DNA from: Methanoculleus formosensis
GTDB taxonomy: Archaea > Halobacteriota > Methanomicrobia > Methanomicrobiales > Methanoculleaceae
Direction of reading: 5' to 3'
DNA length: 64,000 bases
NCBI RefSeq assembly: GCF_025384765.1
Contig: NZ_VHLL01000003.1
Coordinates: forward strand, 124,001-188,000
The position numbers and the translations under genes were made by a program. Below, one piece after another: positions 25,544 through 33,631 of this stretch; the first letter of the stretch is position 1, and each line of letters begins with the position of its first letter. The notes under the pieces are model-generated. The model was not told the DNA's origin and made no database searches. It saw only the letters and a program-made list of their open reading frames with translations.

Positions 25544-25777
25544 GGGTTGAATGGGTTAACGGGGCGGGGCGAGCGGCGGTGACCACCAAGGAGAATAGTG
25601 TTACTAGTGGGAACAAAGAAGAGGGCGACCCATTTGTCGCCAGTGTCCTCCAAAATCACATCCTTGTTGCGGGGGCTACGTTATAAGGCGGCGGGAGTGC
25701 GTTGATCGGGTCTCATCCGCTCCGATTCCAGGCTGTTTTGACACACTGTAGACACTTCCGGTATATCCGGATCACCT

Positions 25778-25788
25778 TGCTATATAGA
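25778..25788 (+). promoter_or_regulatory. TATA box for the 90-residue gene
   Basis: TGCTATATAGAT, centred near 25784, lies about 27 bases before the ATG at 25811, a spacing that predicts a leaderless transcript. Confidence 0.65.
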
Positions 25789-25810
25789 TTCATACAACAA
25801 CCCTGAGACC

Positions 25811-26083
25811 ATGTCTGCAAGCGCCGGATCCGCCCACTCCCCCACACTTGATACGATCAGAATGGTCGAAGACTTCATCCGGGAGTACAACGGCGAATAC
25901 CGCCGCCGGGCGCTGTGGGAACGCCTGCCACGGAAGGTCATGTACCAGACGTTCAAGACGATTATCGAGTACCGCCTGGAGTCGGGTAAGATCGCCATCG
26001 ATGCACAGGGCAAGGTCTGCTGGATCTACGATCCGGAGTTTACCCGGTGGTACCTGGCCCGTGAAGACCTGCGGATCCGATGA
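25811..26083 (+). CDS. Small winged-helix-like archaeal protein, function unknown
   Basis: This 90-residue protein contains TIRMVEDFIREYNGEYRRRALWERLPRKVMYQTFKTIIEYRLESGKI, which looks like a small winged helix in which YRRRALWERLP would precede the recognition helix. The end, VCWIYDPEFTRWYLARED, is aromatic-rich. There is no membrane segment or cysteine pair. It is monocistronic, has a good TATA box and probably a leaderless mRNA. It lies between the broken YhcG gene and the MNT/HEPN pair, on the opposite strand to the latter. A regulatory role is a guess from its fold. Confidence 0.7.
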   Translation: MSASAGSAHSPTLDTIRMVEDFIREYNGEYRRRALWERLPRKVMYQTFKTIIEYRLESGKIAIDAQGKVCWIYDPEFTRWYLAREDLRIR

Positions 26084-26184
26084 AGGCGGCAATCTTTTTT
26101 GCCGACACGATCCTGTTTTTTCCGATTCACACACTGCCAGCGGTAGGCTTCATGGCTGGATGTCGTGCAGCCCCATTGGAGTAA

Positions 26185-26643
26185 TCATCTCCATTCCCTC
26201 CTGCTCGTTTCGGAGAGCAGGCGCCGTATCCTCTCGATAAACTGCCCGGCATGCTCGACAGCCGCCAGAACCTCGGTGGTGGTCGGCGCCGGGCCGAACG
26301 AATACTGGCTCTCGTGGCGTTGTGTTCGCATCCTGGAAAACATTAACACCCACTCCTCTTCGAGGTCTCCTGACTGCGCATAGTGGTTAAGGTACAGTTC
26401 AATGCAATAGTGGCTCTTTTCGCGGATACCATCGCGGAAGAGTACCGCACGGGCTGCGTGGAACCATGCCATGTACGCACCCGTCAGGCTTATCCTCCTT
26501 GCGCCGAGACCGGCTACCTGCTGTGCTTCGTCAAGGTAGGAGGCGGCAAGGTTCAGCGATTCGTTCGCCTTCTCCACGGAAGGTGCGACTCTGCGAAGCA
26601 TCTTCTCTTTAAAGCAGTCTTCAATAGATGTCAATGGATGCAC
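26185..26643 (-). CDS. HEPN-domain protein (putative toxin of MNT/HEPN pair)
   Basis: This all-helical protein of about 150 residues has the HEPN pattern: SVEKANESLNLAASYLDEAQ, then AYMAWFHAARAVLFRDG, and the Rx4-6H motif in SRMRTQRHESQY (Arg104 to His110). HEPN proteins paired with MNT nucleotidyltransferases are usually RNases neutralised by AMPylation. The frame opens at GTG 26643, which is inside a strong GGAGGTG ribosome site. TTG at 26634 may be the true start. The start region overlaps the end of the MNT gene by 23 bases, so translation is coupled and the antitoxin is made first. Confidence 0.82.
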   Translation of the reverse strand: MHPLTSIEDCFKEKMLRRVAPSVEKANESLNLAASYLDEAQQVAGLGARRISLTGAYMAWFHAARAVLFRDGIREKSHYCIELYLNHYAQSGDLEEEWVLMFSRMRTQRHESQYSFGPAPTTTEVLAAVEHAGQFIERIRRLLSETSRREWR

Positions 26644-27178
26644 CTCCGAGGGTTACGCTCGACCGGACGAGACTGGTGTAGAACGGCCGATCGGTCTCCC
26701 TCAGGTCGGAGAGCCTGTCGGGAGTGAGGATAAGCAGGTTTGCCTCGGTCCCGACCGCCGCACCCGCACTTCTCCCGACTCTCGCCGCAGGAACCTCGAG
26801 ATCCGGTGTATACTCATCGACCAGCACCCAGAGGTCGAGGTCGCTATCGGCCGTGTTCGTTCCCTCTGCATAACTTCCGTACACTCCTACTCCCCGGGCC
26901 CATTCCGGGAGCGGAACCGCCGCCACAAGGAGGTCGATGTTAAGCAGGCGTTTCACCGCCAGACTTTGGGCGTTCCCACTCCAGATATACTCCCGACCGC
27001 GCTGCGTACAGAAACCGCTCCGGGCAAGCAGACGCAGGTAGCGCGAGACAAGAGCTTTCGAAGTTCCGGTCGCCGCGGCAACCGCCGTTGCTGTTACCGG
27101 GCTTCGTTCGGCGACGTACCAGAGGATGCGTATCCGCTCCTCTGTTTTGAAAAGTTCGGACAGTACCGATTTTTCCAT
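26621..27178 (-). CDS. MNT nucleotidyltransferase with N-terminal winged helix (antitoxin)
   Basis: Residues 1-75 form a winged helix (ILWYVAERSPVTATAVAAATG, then SKALVSRYLRLLARSGF). Residues 95-185 form a minimal nucleotidyltransferase with the motif GSYAEGTNTADSDLDLWV (catalytic Asp113 and Asp115). In MNT/HEPN modules this protein is the antitoxin that modifies or binds the HEPN toxin. The attached winged helix makes it a likely autoregulator of its own operon. Four 22-bp repeats with palindromic cores begin three bases before its ATG (27178) and are the obvious candidate target. The longer frame upstream is a translation of those repeats and not part of the gene. Confidence 0.85.
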   Translation of the reverse strand: MEKSVLSELFKTEERIRILWYVAERSPVTATAVAAATGTSKALVSRYLRLLARSGFCTQRGREYIWSGNAQSLAVKRLLNIDLLVAAVPLPEWARGVGVYGSYAEGTNTADSDLDLWVLVDEYTPDLEVPAARVGRSAGAAVGTEANLLILTPDRLSDLRETDRPFYTSLVRSSVTLGGASIDIY

Positions 27179-27180
27179 AC

Positions 27181-27268
27181 TGTTTCTGCTCCGTGAAGAG
27201 ATTGTTTCCGTTCCAGAAACAAAGTGTTTCCGATCTGGAAACAGAATATTTCTGACCTGGAAACATCT
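27181..27268 (-). repeat. Four tandem 22-bp iterons with palindromic cores (operator array)
   Basis: Four units start at 27181, 27203, 27225 and 27247, exactly 22 bases apart, or two helical turns. Each begins with a 19-bp dyad. The clearest are TGTTTCC-GATCT-GGAAACA (27225-27243) and TGTTTCC-GTTCC-AGAAACA (27203-27221). The fourth is TATTTCTGACCTGGAAACA, and the first, TGTTTCTGCTCCGTGAAGA, is the most degenerate. They sit immediately upstream of the MNT start codon and cover its promoter region. Confidence 0.85.
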
Positions 27269-27464
27269 GCGTGGGGAAGATCTAGGACAGGTGCCTGGGC
27301 CCACTGCCCAAAAATTACCCCTCACCTCGGGTATACCCTGACACAGAGATCCGCACCGGAGCTTCCGAGCGGTTGAAATATATACCCGGCGCACCGCTCC
27401 ATGCGGTAAACGCCGCGGTTGCCGGAGGGTTACGTTTATACGAGGGGCCTCGCCCATATCCAGT

Positions 27465-27911
27465 ATGGAGAGAGGCTCGATAGATAAAATAGGGGCGACG
27501 TTCACCGGGATGAACCGCTACTTCGAGGAGAGGTACCGGGAGACGTTCGCGATACCTGAGGATGCCCTGCAGGAGAGGAAGAACGGGTCGATGCGGATTG
27601 CGACCTTTCAGTTCAACTGGGTCTTCGGAGAGGCCGACGGTTACGAGTACATGGAGTTCTACCGCTTTCATCGTTTTGGAGACGAGCATGCCCGGATATG
27701 GGAAGACGGCACCGTCGAAGATCTCGACACCCTCGAAACCATGTACGCGTACAATCCGAATATCCCCGGGGACGAGGAACGAAAGAGTGAGGAGTCGGCG
27801 CAGAGGTATGAGAACCTGCTCAAGGAACTCTCGGAGGCCGGCCTTCTGGGGACGGTGCCCGGTCACACGGCCATAAACACGTTCCTGATGTTACAGGACG
27901 AAAAAGAGTAG
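27465..27911 (+). CDS. Soluble protein of unknown function
   Basis: I do not recognise a family. The 148-residue product is acidic and soluble, with a helical start SIDKIGATFTGMNRYFEERY, a beta-rich middle MRIATFQFNWVFGEADGYEYMEFYRFHRFGDEHARIWEDG (the pattern of a small alpha/beta domain), and a helical end EESAQRYENLLKELSEAGLL. Codon use and GC content are like the core chromosome. A TATA box CGTTTATAC (27433-27441) lies about 27 bases before the ATG, so the transcript is probably leaderless. It is monocistronic, divergent from the MNT/HEPN operon about 290 bases away, and closes the right side of the island. Confidence 0.75.
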   Translation: MERGSIDKIGATFTGMNRYFEERYRETFAIPEDALQERKNGSMRIATFQFNWVFGEADGYEYMEFYRFHRFGDEHARIWEDGTVEDLDTLETMYAYNPNIPGDEERKSEESAQRYENLLKELSEAGLLGTVPGHTAINTFLMLQDEKE

Positions 27912-27935
27912 GCTTAAAATCCATTTATTTAAATC

Positions 27936-28313
27936 TCAATTTAAAGAGGAGAACCCGGGTAGCCTACCCCCGGCTCTCAAGGCCGGGGTGCCGCCGCCGG
28001 CACGGCAACCGCGTCGGAGCCGGGTCTCTCTCCGAGAGTCTTTCCGATCCGGAGGCACCACGGACAAAGACCACCCGTCCGAACCCTTGCTCCACGAACT
28101 CCTCCTGCTTGGTCTACAACCCTCCCCCGGGTCAGACTCCGCCGTATTATCTCTCCGCACGGCGACCTGGATCCGGCAGCCTGTTGATCGCCCCGGACGG
28201 CAACAGCGCATTAAAACACAATCGTTATGCCCCCGGAGAGCGAAGACCTTTGCTTCTTCCCGGCGACGAACGAACGTGCTCAAAAGAGCATGAACTCTCT
28301 TCTCCCGATACAT
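27936..28313 (-). mobile_element. Probable IS200/IS605-type remnant (TnpB tail and terminal hairpin)
   Basis: The minus-strand frame encodes an arginine-, serine- and glycine-rich tail, including RDNTAESDPGEGCRPSRRSS and the final TPALRAGG. Such low-complexity tails followed by a hairpin are typical of archaeal TnpB genes. The hairpin CCCCGGC-TCTCAA-GGCCGGGG lies at 27967-27988. The catalytic part of TnpB and any TnpA are absent, so this is at most a 3' remnant or a miniature derivative. The frame could also be a chance translation of a structured end. The rest of the 430-base gap before the MATE gene shows no other gene. Confidence 0.4.
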
Positions 28314-28345
28314 CCGGAGAAAGAACCCGTACCCGAAGGATACCT

Positions 28346-29773
28346 ATGAGTGAAATCACCGCCATCACCTCCGAACCGGCAGAACGCCGGGACACAATCA
28401 CCGAAGGCGTCGCCGTTCTCACCGGCGACCCGAAGCGCGCCATCTTCAAGATTGCCGGCCCGATCATGGTCGCCATGCTCTTCCAGGCCACCTACAACCT
28501 CGCCGACGCCGTCTGGGTCGCGGGCCTCGGCTCGGACGCCCTTGCCGCCGTCGGGTTCGTCACCCCGATCTTCCTGATCCTCGTCGGCCTCGGGAACGGC
28601 CTTGGGGCCGGCGTCATCTCGGCCGCCTCCCGCCGCATCGGGGCCGGGGACCGAGCCGGAGCGGACAACGTCGCCATGCACGGCATCGCCGTCGTGCTCG
28701 CCCTCGCAGCCGTCGTAACCCCCGCGCTCCTCCTCTTCATCGAGCCGCTCGTCTTCGCCCTGGGGGCCGGGGAGACCGCGGCATACGCCGTCGAGTACGG
28801 CAGCATCGTCTTTGCCGGAACCATCTTCATCCTCCTCTCCGACATCCTCTACGCCGTCTTCACGAGCGAGGGGAGTACCCGGAGGACGATGTACGCCGTC
28901 GCCGCCTCCGCCGTCCTCAACATCGCCCTCGACCCCATCCTCATCTACGGTGCGGGCATGGGTGTCGCCGGTGCCGCATGGGCGACGCTCATCTCTATGG
29001 TAGCTGGCTGCGCCCTCCTCCTGTACTGGTTCCTGGTCAGGAAGGACACCTACATCACCCTCGACTGGAAGCGCTTCTCGCCCGACGGGCGCACGACAAT
29101 GGACATCTTCGGCGTCGGAATCCCCGCAAGTCTCGAGTTCGTGCTGATGTCGGTCACCGCAATGGTCATCAACGTACTCCTCGTCCACGTCTCTGGGCCC
29201 GATGCCGTCGCTGTCTACACCGGCGGGTGGCGGATCGTCTTCTTCGCCCTGATACCTTTCATCGCCATGTCCATCGCCGTCGTTTCGGTTTCGGGGGCGG
29301 CCTACGGCAGCAGAAAGCATGACAAACTCAGGGTCGCCCACTCCATTTCAGTCCGCTCGGGCATCCTCATAGGTATCGGACTCTCCATCACCACCTGGCT
29401 CCTCGCGCCCGCCATCTCCGGGATCTTCGCTTACTCGACGGGCAGCATGCACCTTGCCGGCGGGATCACCGCCTTCCTGATGACGATGTGCCTCTTCTAC
29501 CCCTTCGTCTCGCCGGGCATGATGTCCGCCGGAGTCTTCGAGGGGACGGGAAAGGGTCTCTTCGCCCTTGCCGTCGAGTTTTTCAGGAACCTCGGTGCCA
29601 TCGTGGTCTTCGCCTACGTCTTTGCGATCGTCATGGACTTCGGCGAGACTGGTGTCTGGTGGGGGATCGTCGTCGGCAACATCCTCGGCGCGTTCTTCGG
29701 ATACGGCTGGGCCCGGGTCTACATCGCCCGTCTCATTGCCGTGAGCCGGAAACGGGGCGCGGTGGCCGCCTGA
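28346..29773 (+). CDS. MATE-family multidrug/cation antiporter
   Basis: This 475-residue membrane protein has twelve predicted helices in two related halves (first helix region AGPIMVAMLFQATYNLADAVWVAGLG, second half GIPASLEFVLMSVTAMVINVLLV). MATE proteins export drugs or organic cations in exchange for Na+ or H+. The polar residues in the first and seventh helices fit the archaeal DinF/NorM-like group. ATG at 28346, with GAAGGA ten bases upstream, gives a normal length. The frame is open further upstream but that sequence is not MATE-like. It is monocistronic. Confidence 0.92.
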   Translation: MSEITAITSEPAERRDTITEGVAVLTGDPKRAIFKIAGPIMVAMLFQATYNLADAVWVAGLGSDALAAVGFVTPIFLILVGLGNGLGAGVISAASRRIGAGDRAGADNVAMHGIAVVLALAAVVTPALLLFIEPLVFALGAGETAAYAVEYGSIVFAGTIFILLSDILYAVFTSEGSTRRTMYAVAASAVLNIALDPILIYGAGMGVAGAAWATLISMVAGCALLLYWFLVRKDTYITLDWKRFSPDGRTTMDIFGVGIPASLEFVLMSVTAMVINVLLVHVSGPDAVAVYTGGWRIVFFALIPFIAMSIAVVSVSGAAYGSRKHDKLRVAHSISVRSGILIGIGLSITTWLLAPAISGIFAYSTGSMHLAGGITAFLMTMCLFYPFVSPGMMSAGVFEGTGKGLFALAVEFFRNLGAIVVFAYVFAIVMDFGETGVWWGIVVGNILGAFFGYGWARVYIARLIAVSRKRGAVAA

Positions 29774-29951
29774 ACGGCGGACCGACCACGACCTTCATGC
29801 CCGATATGGGCAGCGAACCCCTCGCTGCCGCCTCCCGGCAGGAGGTGTCCGCACCCGTCGCACAAAGGTATTTTATGTATGACAACAGATTAAATGAGGT
29901 AAACGGGGCGTGAGAACGCAACCGCTGCACCTTCCGTCCATGCACACCCGT

Positions 29952-30036
29952 GCGAGGGTTGCCAAGCCAGGTCAAAGGCGCCAGGTTGAGGGCCTGGTCT
30001 CGTAGGAGTTCGTGAGTTCGAATCTCACCCCTCGCA
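29952..30036 (+). tRNA. tRNA-Leu(GAG)
   Basis: Acceptor stem GCGAGGG pairs with CCCTCGC, and the discriminator is A. The anticodon stem-loop is CCAGG-TTGAGGG-CCTGG with anticodon GAG, and the long variable arm TCTCGTAGGAGTTC marks a type II tRNA. The T arm is GTGAG-TTCGAAT-CTCAC. There is no intron. The opposite strand gives a well-known false protein frame. Confidence 0.95.
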
Positions 30037-30181
30037 TTCGATTTTTCAAACACCTTATCCCGGCACTGCTTTCCCCCGGAGCCGTCGCATTTCCGGAGCG
30101 TAACCGTCCATAGAACACAAACAAACCTGCACGCCGTAGTTTCCGCCTCAAGAACGGAGAAGAGAAGAGTGTTCCGGGGAC

Positions 30182-30373
30182 TTACGCCGGCACTGCGTGC
30201 CGCTGCTGGCAGCGTTCCTGCAGTTCGTTCCACTCTTCCGGGTGCTCCTCTGCCCACTCGAGGATCGCGTGGACAATCCGGCCCCGCGACTCGGAATCCC
30301 CCCGGTAGTCTACCAGGACACAATTGACCACCACTTCGACCTCTCCTTCCTGATGTTGCCTGACTTCCGTCAT
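30182..30373 (-). CDS. Small acidic protein of unknown function
   Basis: The 63-residue product reads as a beta strand region (EGEVEVVVNCVLVDYRGD) followed by an amphipathic helix (RIVHAILEWAEEHPEEWNELQERC). No family is recognised. ATG at 30373 is chosen because GGGAGG lies about eight bases upstream, while the in-frame ATG at 30412 lacks such a site and adds a glycine-rich stretch. It is divergent from the diphthamide gene and may share its promoter region. Confidence 0.6.
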   Translation of the reverse strand: MTEVRQHQEGEVEVVVNCVLVDYRGDSESRGRIVHAILEWAEEHPEEWNELQERCQQRHAVPA

Positions 30374-30579
30374 AGTGAAACCTCCCGATACACCCCCGGT
30401 GCTCACACCCAATGAAGATTCGACACCATATAATCCCGATCCTCCCCCGACGGCGGCGGCCGCGGATCGTGCGATTCGCCCCTATGGGGTGCCGGGCCCC
30501 GCCTTTTGTCGCCGGCCGCTTCCGGCACCGCCGCCGCAGGGGTTATCGTGCCATGGAGGAGAACAGTACGGGAAGACTC

Positions 30580-31260
30580 ATGAAACTCGGCGTGCTCTTC
30601 TCCGGCGGGAAGGACTCCCTCTTCGCCTGCTGGAAGGCGATGCAGAAGGAGGAGGTGGTCTGCCTGATCACGATCGTCTCCAGAAACCCCGAGAGTTACA
30701 TGTTCCACACCCCGAACATCTGCCTCGCCGCACTGCAGGCTGAAGCGGCGGGATTCCCTCTCGTGGAGGTGGAGACGGCGGGGGAGGAGGAGACGGAACT
30801 CCTTGACCTCGAGCGGGCTCTCCTCGCCGCCAGGGAGCGCTACGGGATCGAAGGGGTCGTCACCGGGGCGATCCTCTCGGTCTACCAGGCGACAAGGGTC
30901 CAGAGGATCTGCCGGAAACTGGGGCTCTGGTGCTTCAACCCGCTCTGGCTCGCCGACCAGGAGGCATACATGGAGGAACTCATCGACGCTGGCTTTACAG
31001 TCGTCATCCAGGGCGTCTTCTCCTCCCCCTTCGACGACTCCTGGCTCGGGAGGGAGATCGACCACTCCACCCTCGACGAACTCCGGGCGATCGCCCGGAA
31101 GTACCAGGTCACCCTCACCGGCGAAGGGGGGGAGTTCGAGACGTTCGTCACCGACGCCCCCTTCTTTGCTCAAAGGATCGCGATAGAAGAGACATCGAAG
31201 GTCTACCGGAACCACAACGGCGTTCTGCGGATCGAGCGTGCGAGGCTGGTGGCGAAGTGA
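30580..31260 (+). CDS. Diphthine-ammonia ligase (Dph6-like ATP pyrophosphatase)
   Basis: This 226-residue protein begins MKLGVLFSGGKDSLFACWKA, with the PP-loop SGGKDS. It contains NPESYMFHTPNI, VVTGAILSVYQATRVQRICRKLGL, and the family hallmark GEGGEFETFVTDAPFF. It catalyses the last step of diphthamide formation on elongation factor 2 and acts in the cytosol. ATG at 30580 is preferred, and ATG at 30553 would add nine residues. The upstream arginine-rich part of the open frame does not belong to the family. Its stop overlaps the next GTG. Confidence 0.93.
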   Translation: MKLGVLFSGGKDSLFACWKAMQKEEVVCLITIVSRNPESYMFHTPNICLAALQAEAAGFPLVEVETAGEEETELLDLERALLAARERYGIEGVVTGAILSVYQATRVQRICRKLGLWCFNPLWLADQEAYMEELIDAGFTVVIQGVFSSPFDDSWLGREIDHSTLDELRAIARKYQVTLTGEGGEFETFVTDAPFFAQRIAIEETSKVYRNHNGVLRIERARLVAK

Positions 31261-31820
31261 TCCTGCTGATCGATCTCTGCTGCCGGGACGGTTCGCTCTC
31301 CCGGGACGAGTTCGTCGCGCCTGTCGAACGACTGCTCTGCCGGATCGGCGTGCCGTTTGCGACCCGCCACTACACCGCCGTCGGTGCACCGGATCTCGAG
31401 GCCGCGGATGCGGCGATCCTCTGCGGCACGGCGCTGATGGATACCGGATTCATCGAGCATCCGTTCCGGTGGCTCACGGCGTTCGAGCGGCCGGTGCTCG
31501 GCATATCCTCCGGCATGCGGGCGCTCGCGGCGGCATTCGGCGGCGGCACCGGGCCGTGCTGCGAGATCGGTATGGTTGACGTCCGGGTGCTCGCGCCCGA
31601 CCCCCTCTTTGCCGGGCGGGAGGTGTTTTCCGCATATACGGTGCACGAGGACGCCGTGCAGGTGCCCGGAGAGTTCGTACCGCTCGCCGCTTCCGACCGC
31701 TGCGTCCAGGCGATCCGGCACCGCTCGCTCCCTCTCTACGGGCTCCTTTTCCACCCCGAGGTCAGGAACGAGTGGATCGTTGAGCGGTTCTGCGAGCTGG
31801 TAGATCGTCAGAGCCCGTAG
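31257..31820 (+). CDS. Class I glutamine amidotransferase-like protein with Ser for the catalytic Cys
   Basis: The 187-residue protein starts with a GTG that overlaps the previous stop (GTGA). It has the GATase1 fold: ILLIDLCCRDGSLSRDEF, then AILCGTALMD, the nucleophile-elbow strand VLGISSGMRALAAAFGG, and LLFHPEVRNEW with the His-Pro-Glu of the triad. Where active enzymes have GxC (as in GICLG), this one has GISSG, so the catalytic Cys is Ser. It probably lacks glutaminase activity and may bind a ligand or protein. Translational coupling to the Dph6 gene is notable, because Dph6 uses free ammonium. Confidence 0.82.
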   Translation: MILLIDLCCRDGSLSRDEFVAPVERLLCRIGVPFATRHYTAVGAPDLEAADAAILCGTALMDTGFIEHPFRWLTAFERPVLGISSGMRALAAAFGGGTGPCCEIGMVDVRVLAPDPLFAGREVFSAYTVHEDAVQVPGEFVPLAASDRCVQAIRHRSLPLYGLLFHPEVRNEWIVERFCELVDRQSP

Positions 31821-33034
31821 CGGTTGATGGTGTTGATCAGGGCAGCGAACCCTTCCATCTCCTTATCGAGCACTTCCGTCCGGGTCATGCCCATGCTCGT
31901 CTCCGCGTCGGCGGTCAGCATATCGGGACCGCGCACCACCTCGCGGTCGACGCCGTCGGCGGAGAGGATCTTTCGCGCCTCAGCGTCGTGGACGAACGCC
32001 CGGCCGGGGAGGATCACGACGTCTTCGAGCCTTCGGAGGTTCACCCCGGCGAGGTCGTCGGCGGTGATGAGGCAGGCGATCTCCTTTTTGACCGCAACGA
32101 CCCTTGCGATCGAGCCGCGGATCGAGAGGACCCTCTGGATGAATGGGGCGGCGACGCTCCCGGTGATCACCGTCGCACGCTTCCGGACGCGGGGGAGTTT
32201 CTTCAAGAGGTCGGGCTCGTGGAGGATCGCGAACGGCGAACCGATCGAGGGGTCGCCGAGCGGTGTCCCGCTGATCTTCATCGAGAATCGATCGTTGAGG
32301 TTGGTGACGAGCTCGTGGAACTCGTCGACGGTGTGGACCTGCTGCCCCTCGATGATGGGCGCGTTCCCGAGGATCAGCCCCTGGTCGGTCCGGTTCGCGA
32401 ACCGCATCAGGATCAGCCCTTTTGCGCCGCGCTCCTCAAGCCACGCGCAGGTCTCTTCGAGCACCTCGCCGTCGTTGACGCCCGGTATGACGACCGCCGC
32501 GGCGTAGACGTCGATTGCGCCGCAGAGCCGGTCGAGAACCGCGAGCGAGGCCTCCGGCGTCGGGTCGTGCATCCACTGCCGCCGGAGTTCCGGGTCGGCG
32601 GCGAAGACGGTGTAGGAGACCTCGGCAAGGCCGTTTGCGATGAGGTGGTCGGCGATGGCCGGGTCGTCGAACCCCTTGCCGCTCGTGTAGCCGATGTGGA
32701 GCGGCACCTCCATGCTGCCGAGGAGCTCGACGAGGTCGCGGAACTCCGGGTAGCAGCTCGGGTCGCCGCCGCCGCTGATGGTGATCCGGTCGACGTCGTC
32801 GCTCATCATCTGGAGGTTTGCGAGCGTCTCGTCGGCGACTGTCCGGAGGCTCTTGAACGCATCATAGCCTTCCCGCACCCCCCGGGTGCAGTAGTCGCAG
32901 CCCTTCTGGAAGGGGAGGCAGTATTTGCAGCCGAACGACGTCGTGTCCTTGACGTGTTTGAAGTAGCAGTACGAACAGAATCCCCGGCAGTCGAGGCCGG
33001 GCCGGCCCCCGAGATCGACGGTGAGATGCGACAT
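31808..33034 (-). CDS. mmp10: Methanogenesis marker protein 10 (radical SAM arginine methyltransferase)
   Basis: The protein of about 408 residues starts MSHLTVDLGGRPGLDCRGFC and has the radical SAM motif in CRGFCSYCYF, a second cysteine cluster GCKYCLPFQKGCDYC, and SGGGDPSCYPEF. Mmp10 uses SAM and a cobalamin to methylate an arginine of methyl-coenzyme M reductase (McrA), so this gene directly marks the host as a methanogen. ATG at 33034 is chosen, since the upstream in-frame ATG (33088) adds a non-homologous stretch. The gene converges with the amidotransferase-like gene with a 13-base overlap. McrA itself is not in the window. Confidence 0.93.
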   Translation of the reverse strand: MSHLTVDLGGRPGLDCRGFCSYCYFKHVKDTTSFGCKYCLPFQKGCDYCTRGVREGYDAFKSLRTVADETLANLQMMSDDVDRITISGGGDPSCYPEFRDLVELLGSMEVPLHIGYTSGKGFDDPAIADHLIANGLAEVSYTVFAADPELRRQWMHDPTPEASLAVLDRLCGAIDVYAAAVVIPGVNDGEVLEETCAWLEERGAKGLILMRFANRTDQGLILGNAPIIEGQQVHTVDEFHELVTNLNDRFSMKISGTPLGDPSIGSPFAILHEPDLLKKLPRVRKRATVITGSVAAPFIQRVLSIRGSIARVVAVKKEIACLITADDLAGVNLRRLEDVVILPGRAFVHDAEARKILSADGVDREVVRGPDMLTADAETSMGMTRTEVLDKEMEGFAALINTINRYGL

Positions 33035-33171
33035 CCTGCTGGTACTTCTGTGCTCCTCTGTTATGAACGTTGCAGACCTCTCCCTCACGGCGCGGGTTCG
33101 CGGGGAGAACGAGCGGTGCTCCGGGCGGACGGCGGCATGTTTATGATCCGCCGGGGCGAAAGAGTCGCACT

Positions 33172-33444
33172 ATGCGGACGAGCCGCCGGCTGCTGCTCCG
33201 GCTCTATCACGACCCCGGTTACGACTTCTCCCGGGTCGAGGTCGAGTACGTCGACCGGGGGGCGCCCGGCGACCGCTCGACGGTCCGGGGCGACCTGGTC
33301 GCTGCGCTCGACGCGCAGTACCTGGAGGTGGACGCCGGGACGCACGTGGCGTGTATTCCGTATCATAGGGTCCGGCGGATACTGTATGACGGGGAGACTC
33401 TATGGCTGTATGGTGATCAGCCGGGGGATGCCGGGGAGGAGTGA
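33172..33444 (+). CDS. DUF504 (UPF0248) RNA-repair-domain protein
   Basis: This 90-residue basic protein has RLLLRLYHDPGYDFSRVEVEYVDRG, the internal RGDLVAALDAQYLEVD, and CIPYHRVRRILYDGETLW, all hallmarks of the archaeal DUF504 family, sometimes called 'RNA repair domain'. The biological role is not established. ATG at 33172 gives the family length, and the in-frame upstream sequence is unrelated. It diverges from mmp10 across about 140 bases and is followed closely by tRNA-Thr. Confidence 0.85.
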   Translation: MRTSRRLLLRLYHDPGYDFSRVEVEYVDRGAPGDRSTVRGDLVAALDAQYLEVDAGTHVACIPYHRVRRILYDGETLWLYGDQPGDAGEE

Positions 33445-33495
33445 GAAGAACCGGCGCCATCTTTTTTAGCGCGGACGATCCACATTATAAGGTAT

Positions 33496-33568
33496 GCCCC
33501 AGTGGCTTAGCTGGCAGAGCGGCTGACTTGTAATCAGCAGGTCCCGAGTTCAAATCTCGGCTGGGGCT
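33496..33568 (+). tRNA. tRNA-Thr(TGT)
   Basis: Acceptor stem GCCCCAG pairs with CTGGGGC and the discriminator is T. The anticodon stem-loop is GCTGA-CTTGTAA-TCAGC with anticodon TGT, and the T arm is CCGAG-TTCAAAT-CTCGG. There is no intron. It is the left boundary of the second accessory island. Confidence 0.95.
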
Positions 33569-33631
33569 TTCGCAATTTTGGTTCAAATCCCTTAGAAAAT
33601 GCTTATATCCCCATTGTGTGACCCCTCAATC

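Noticed and set aside
29733-30323. A 196-codon minus-strand frame across tRNA-Leu containing ARGEIRTHELLRDQALNL
   Set aside because: This is the well-known false protein produced by translating the antisense of a tRNA-Leu gene. The rest has no coding character.
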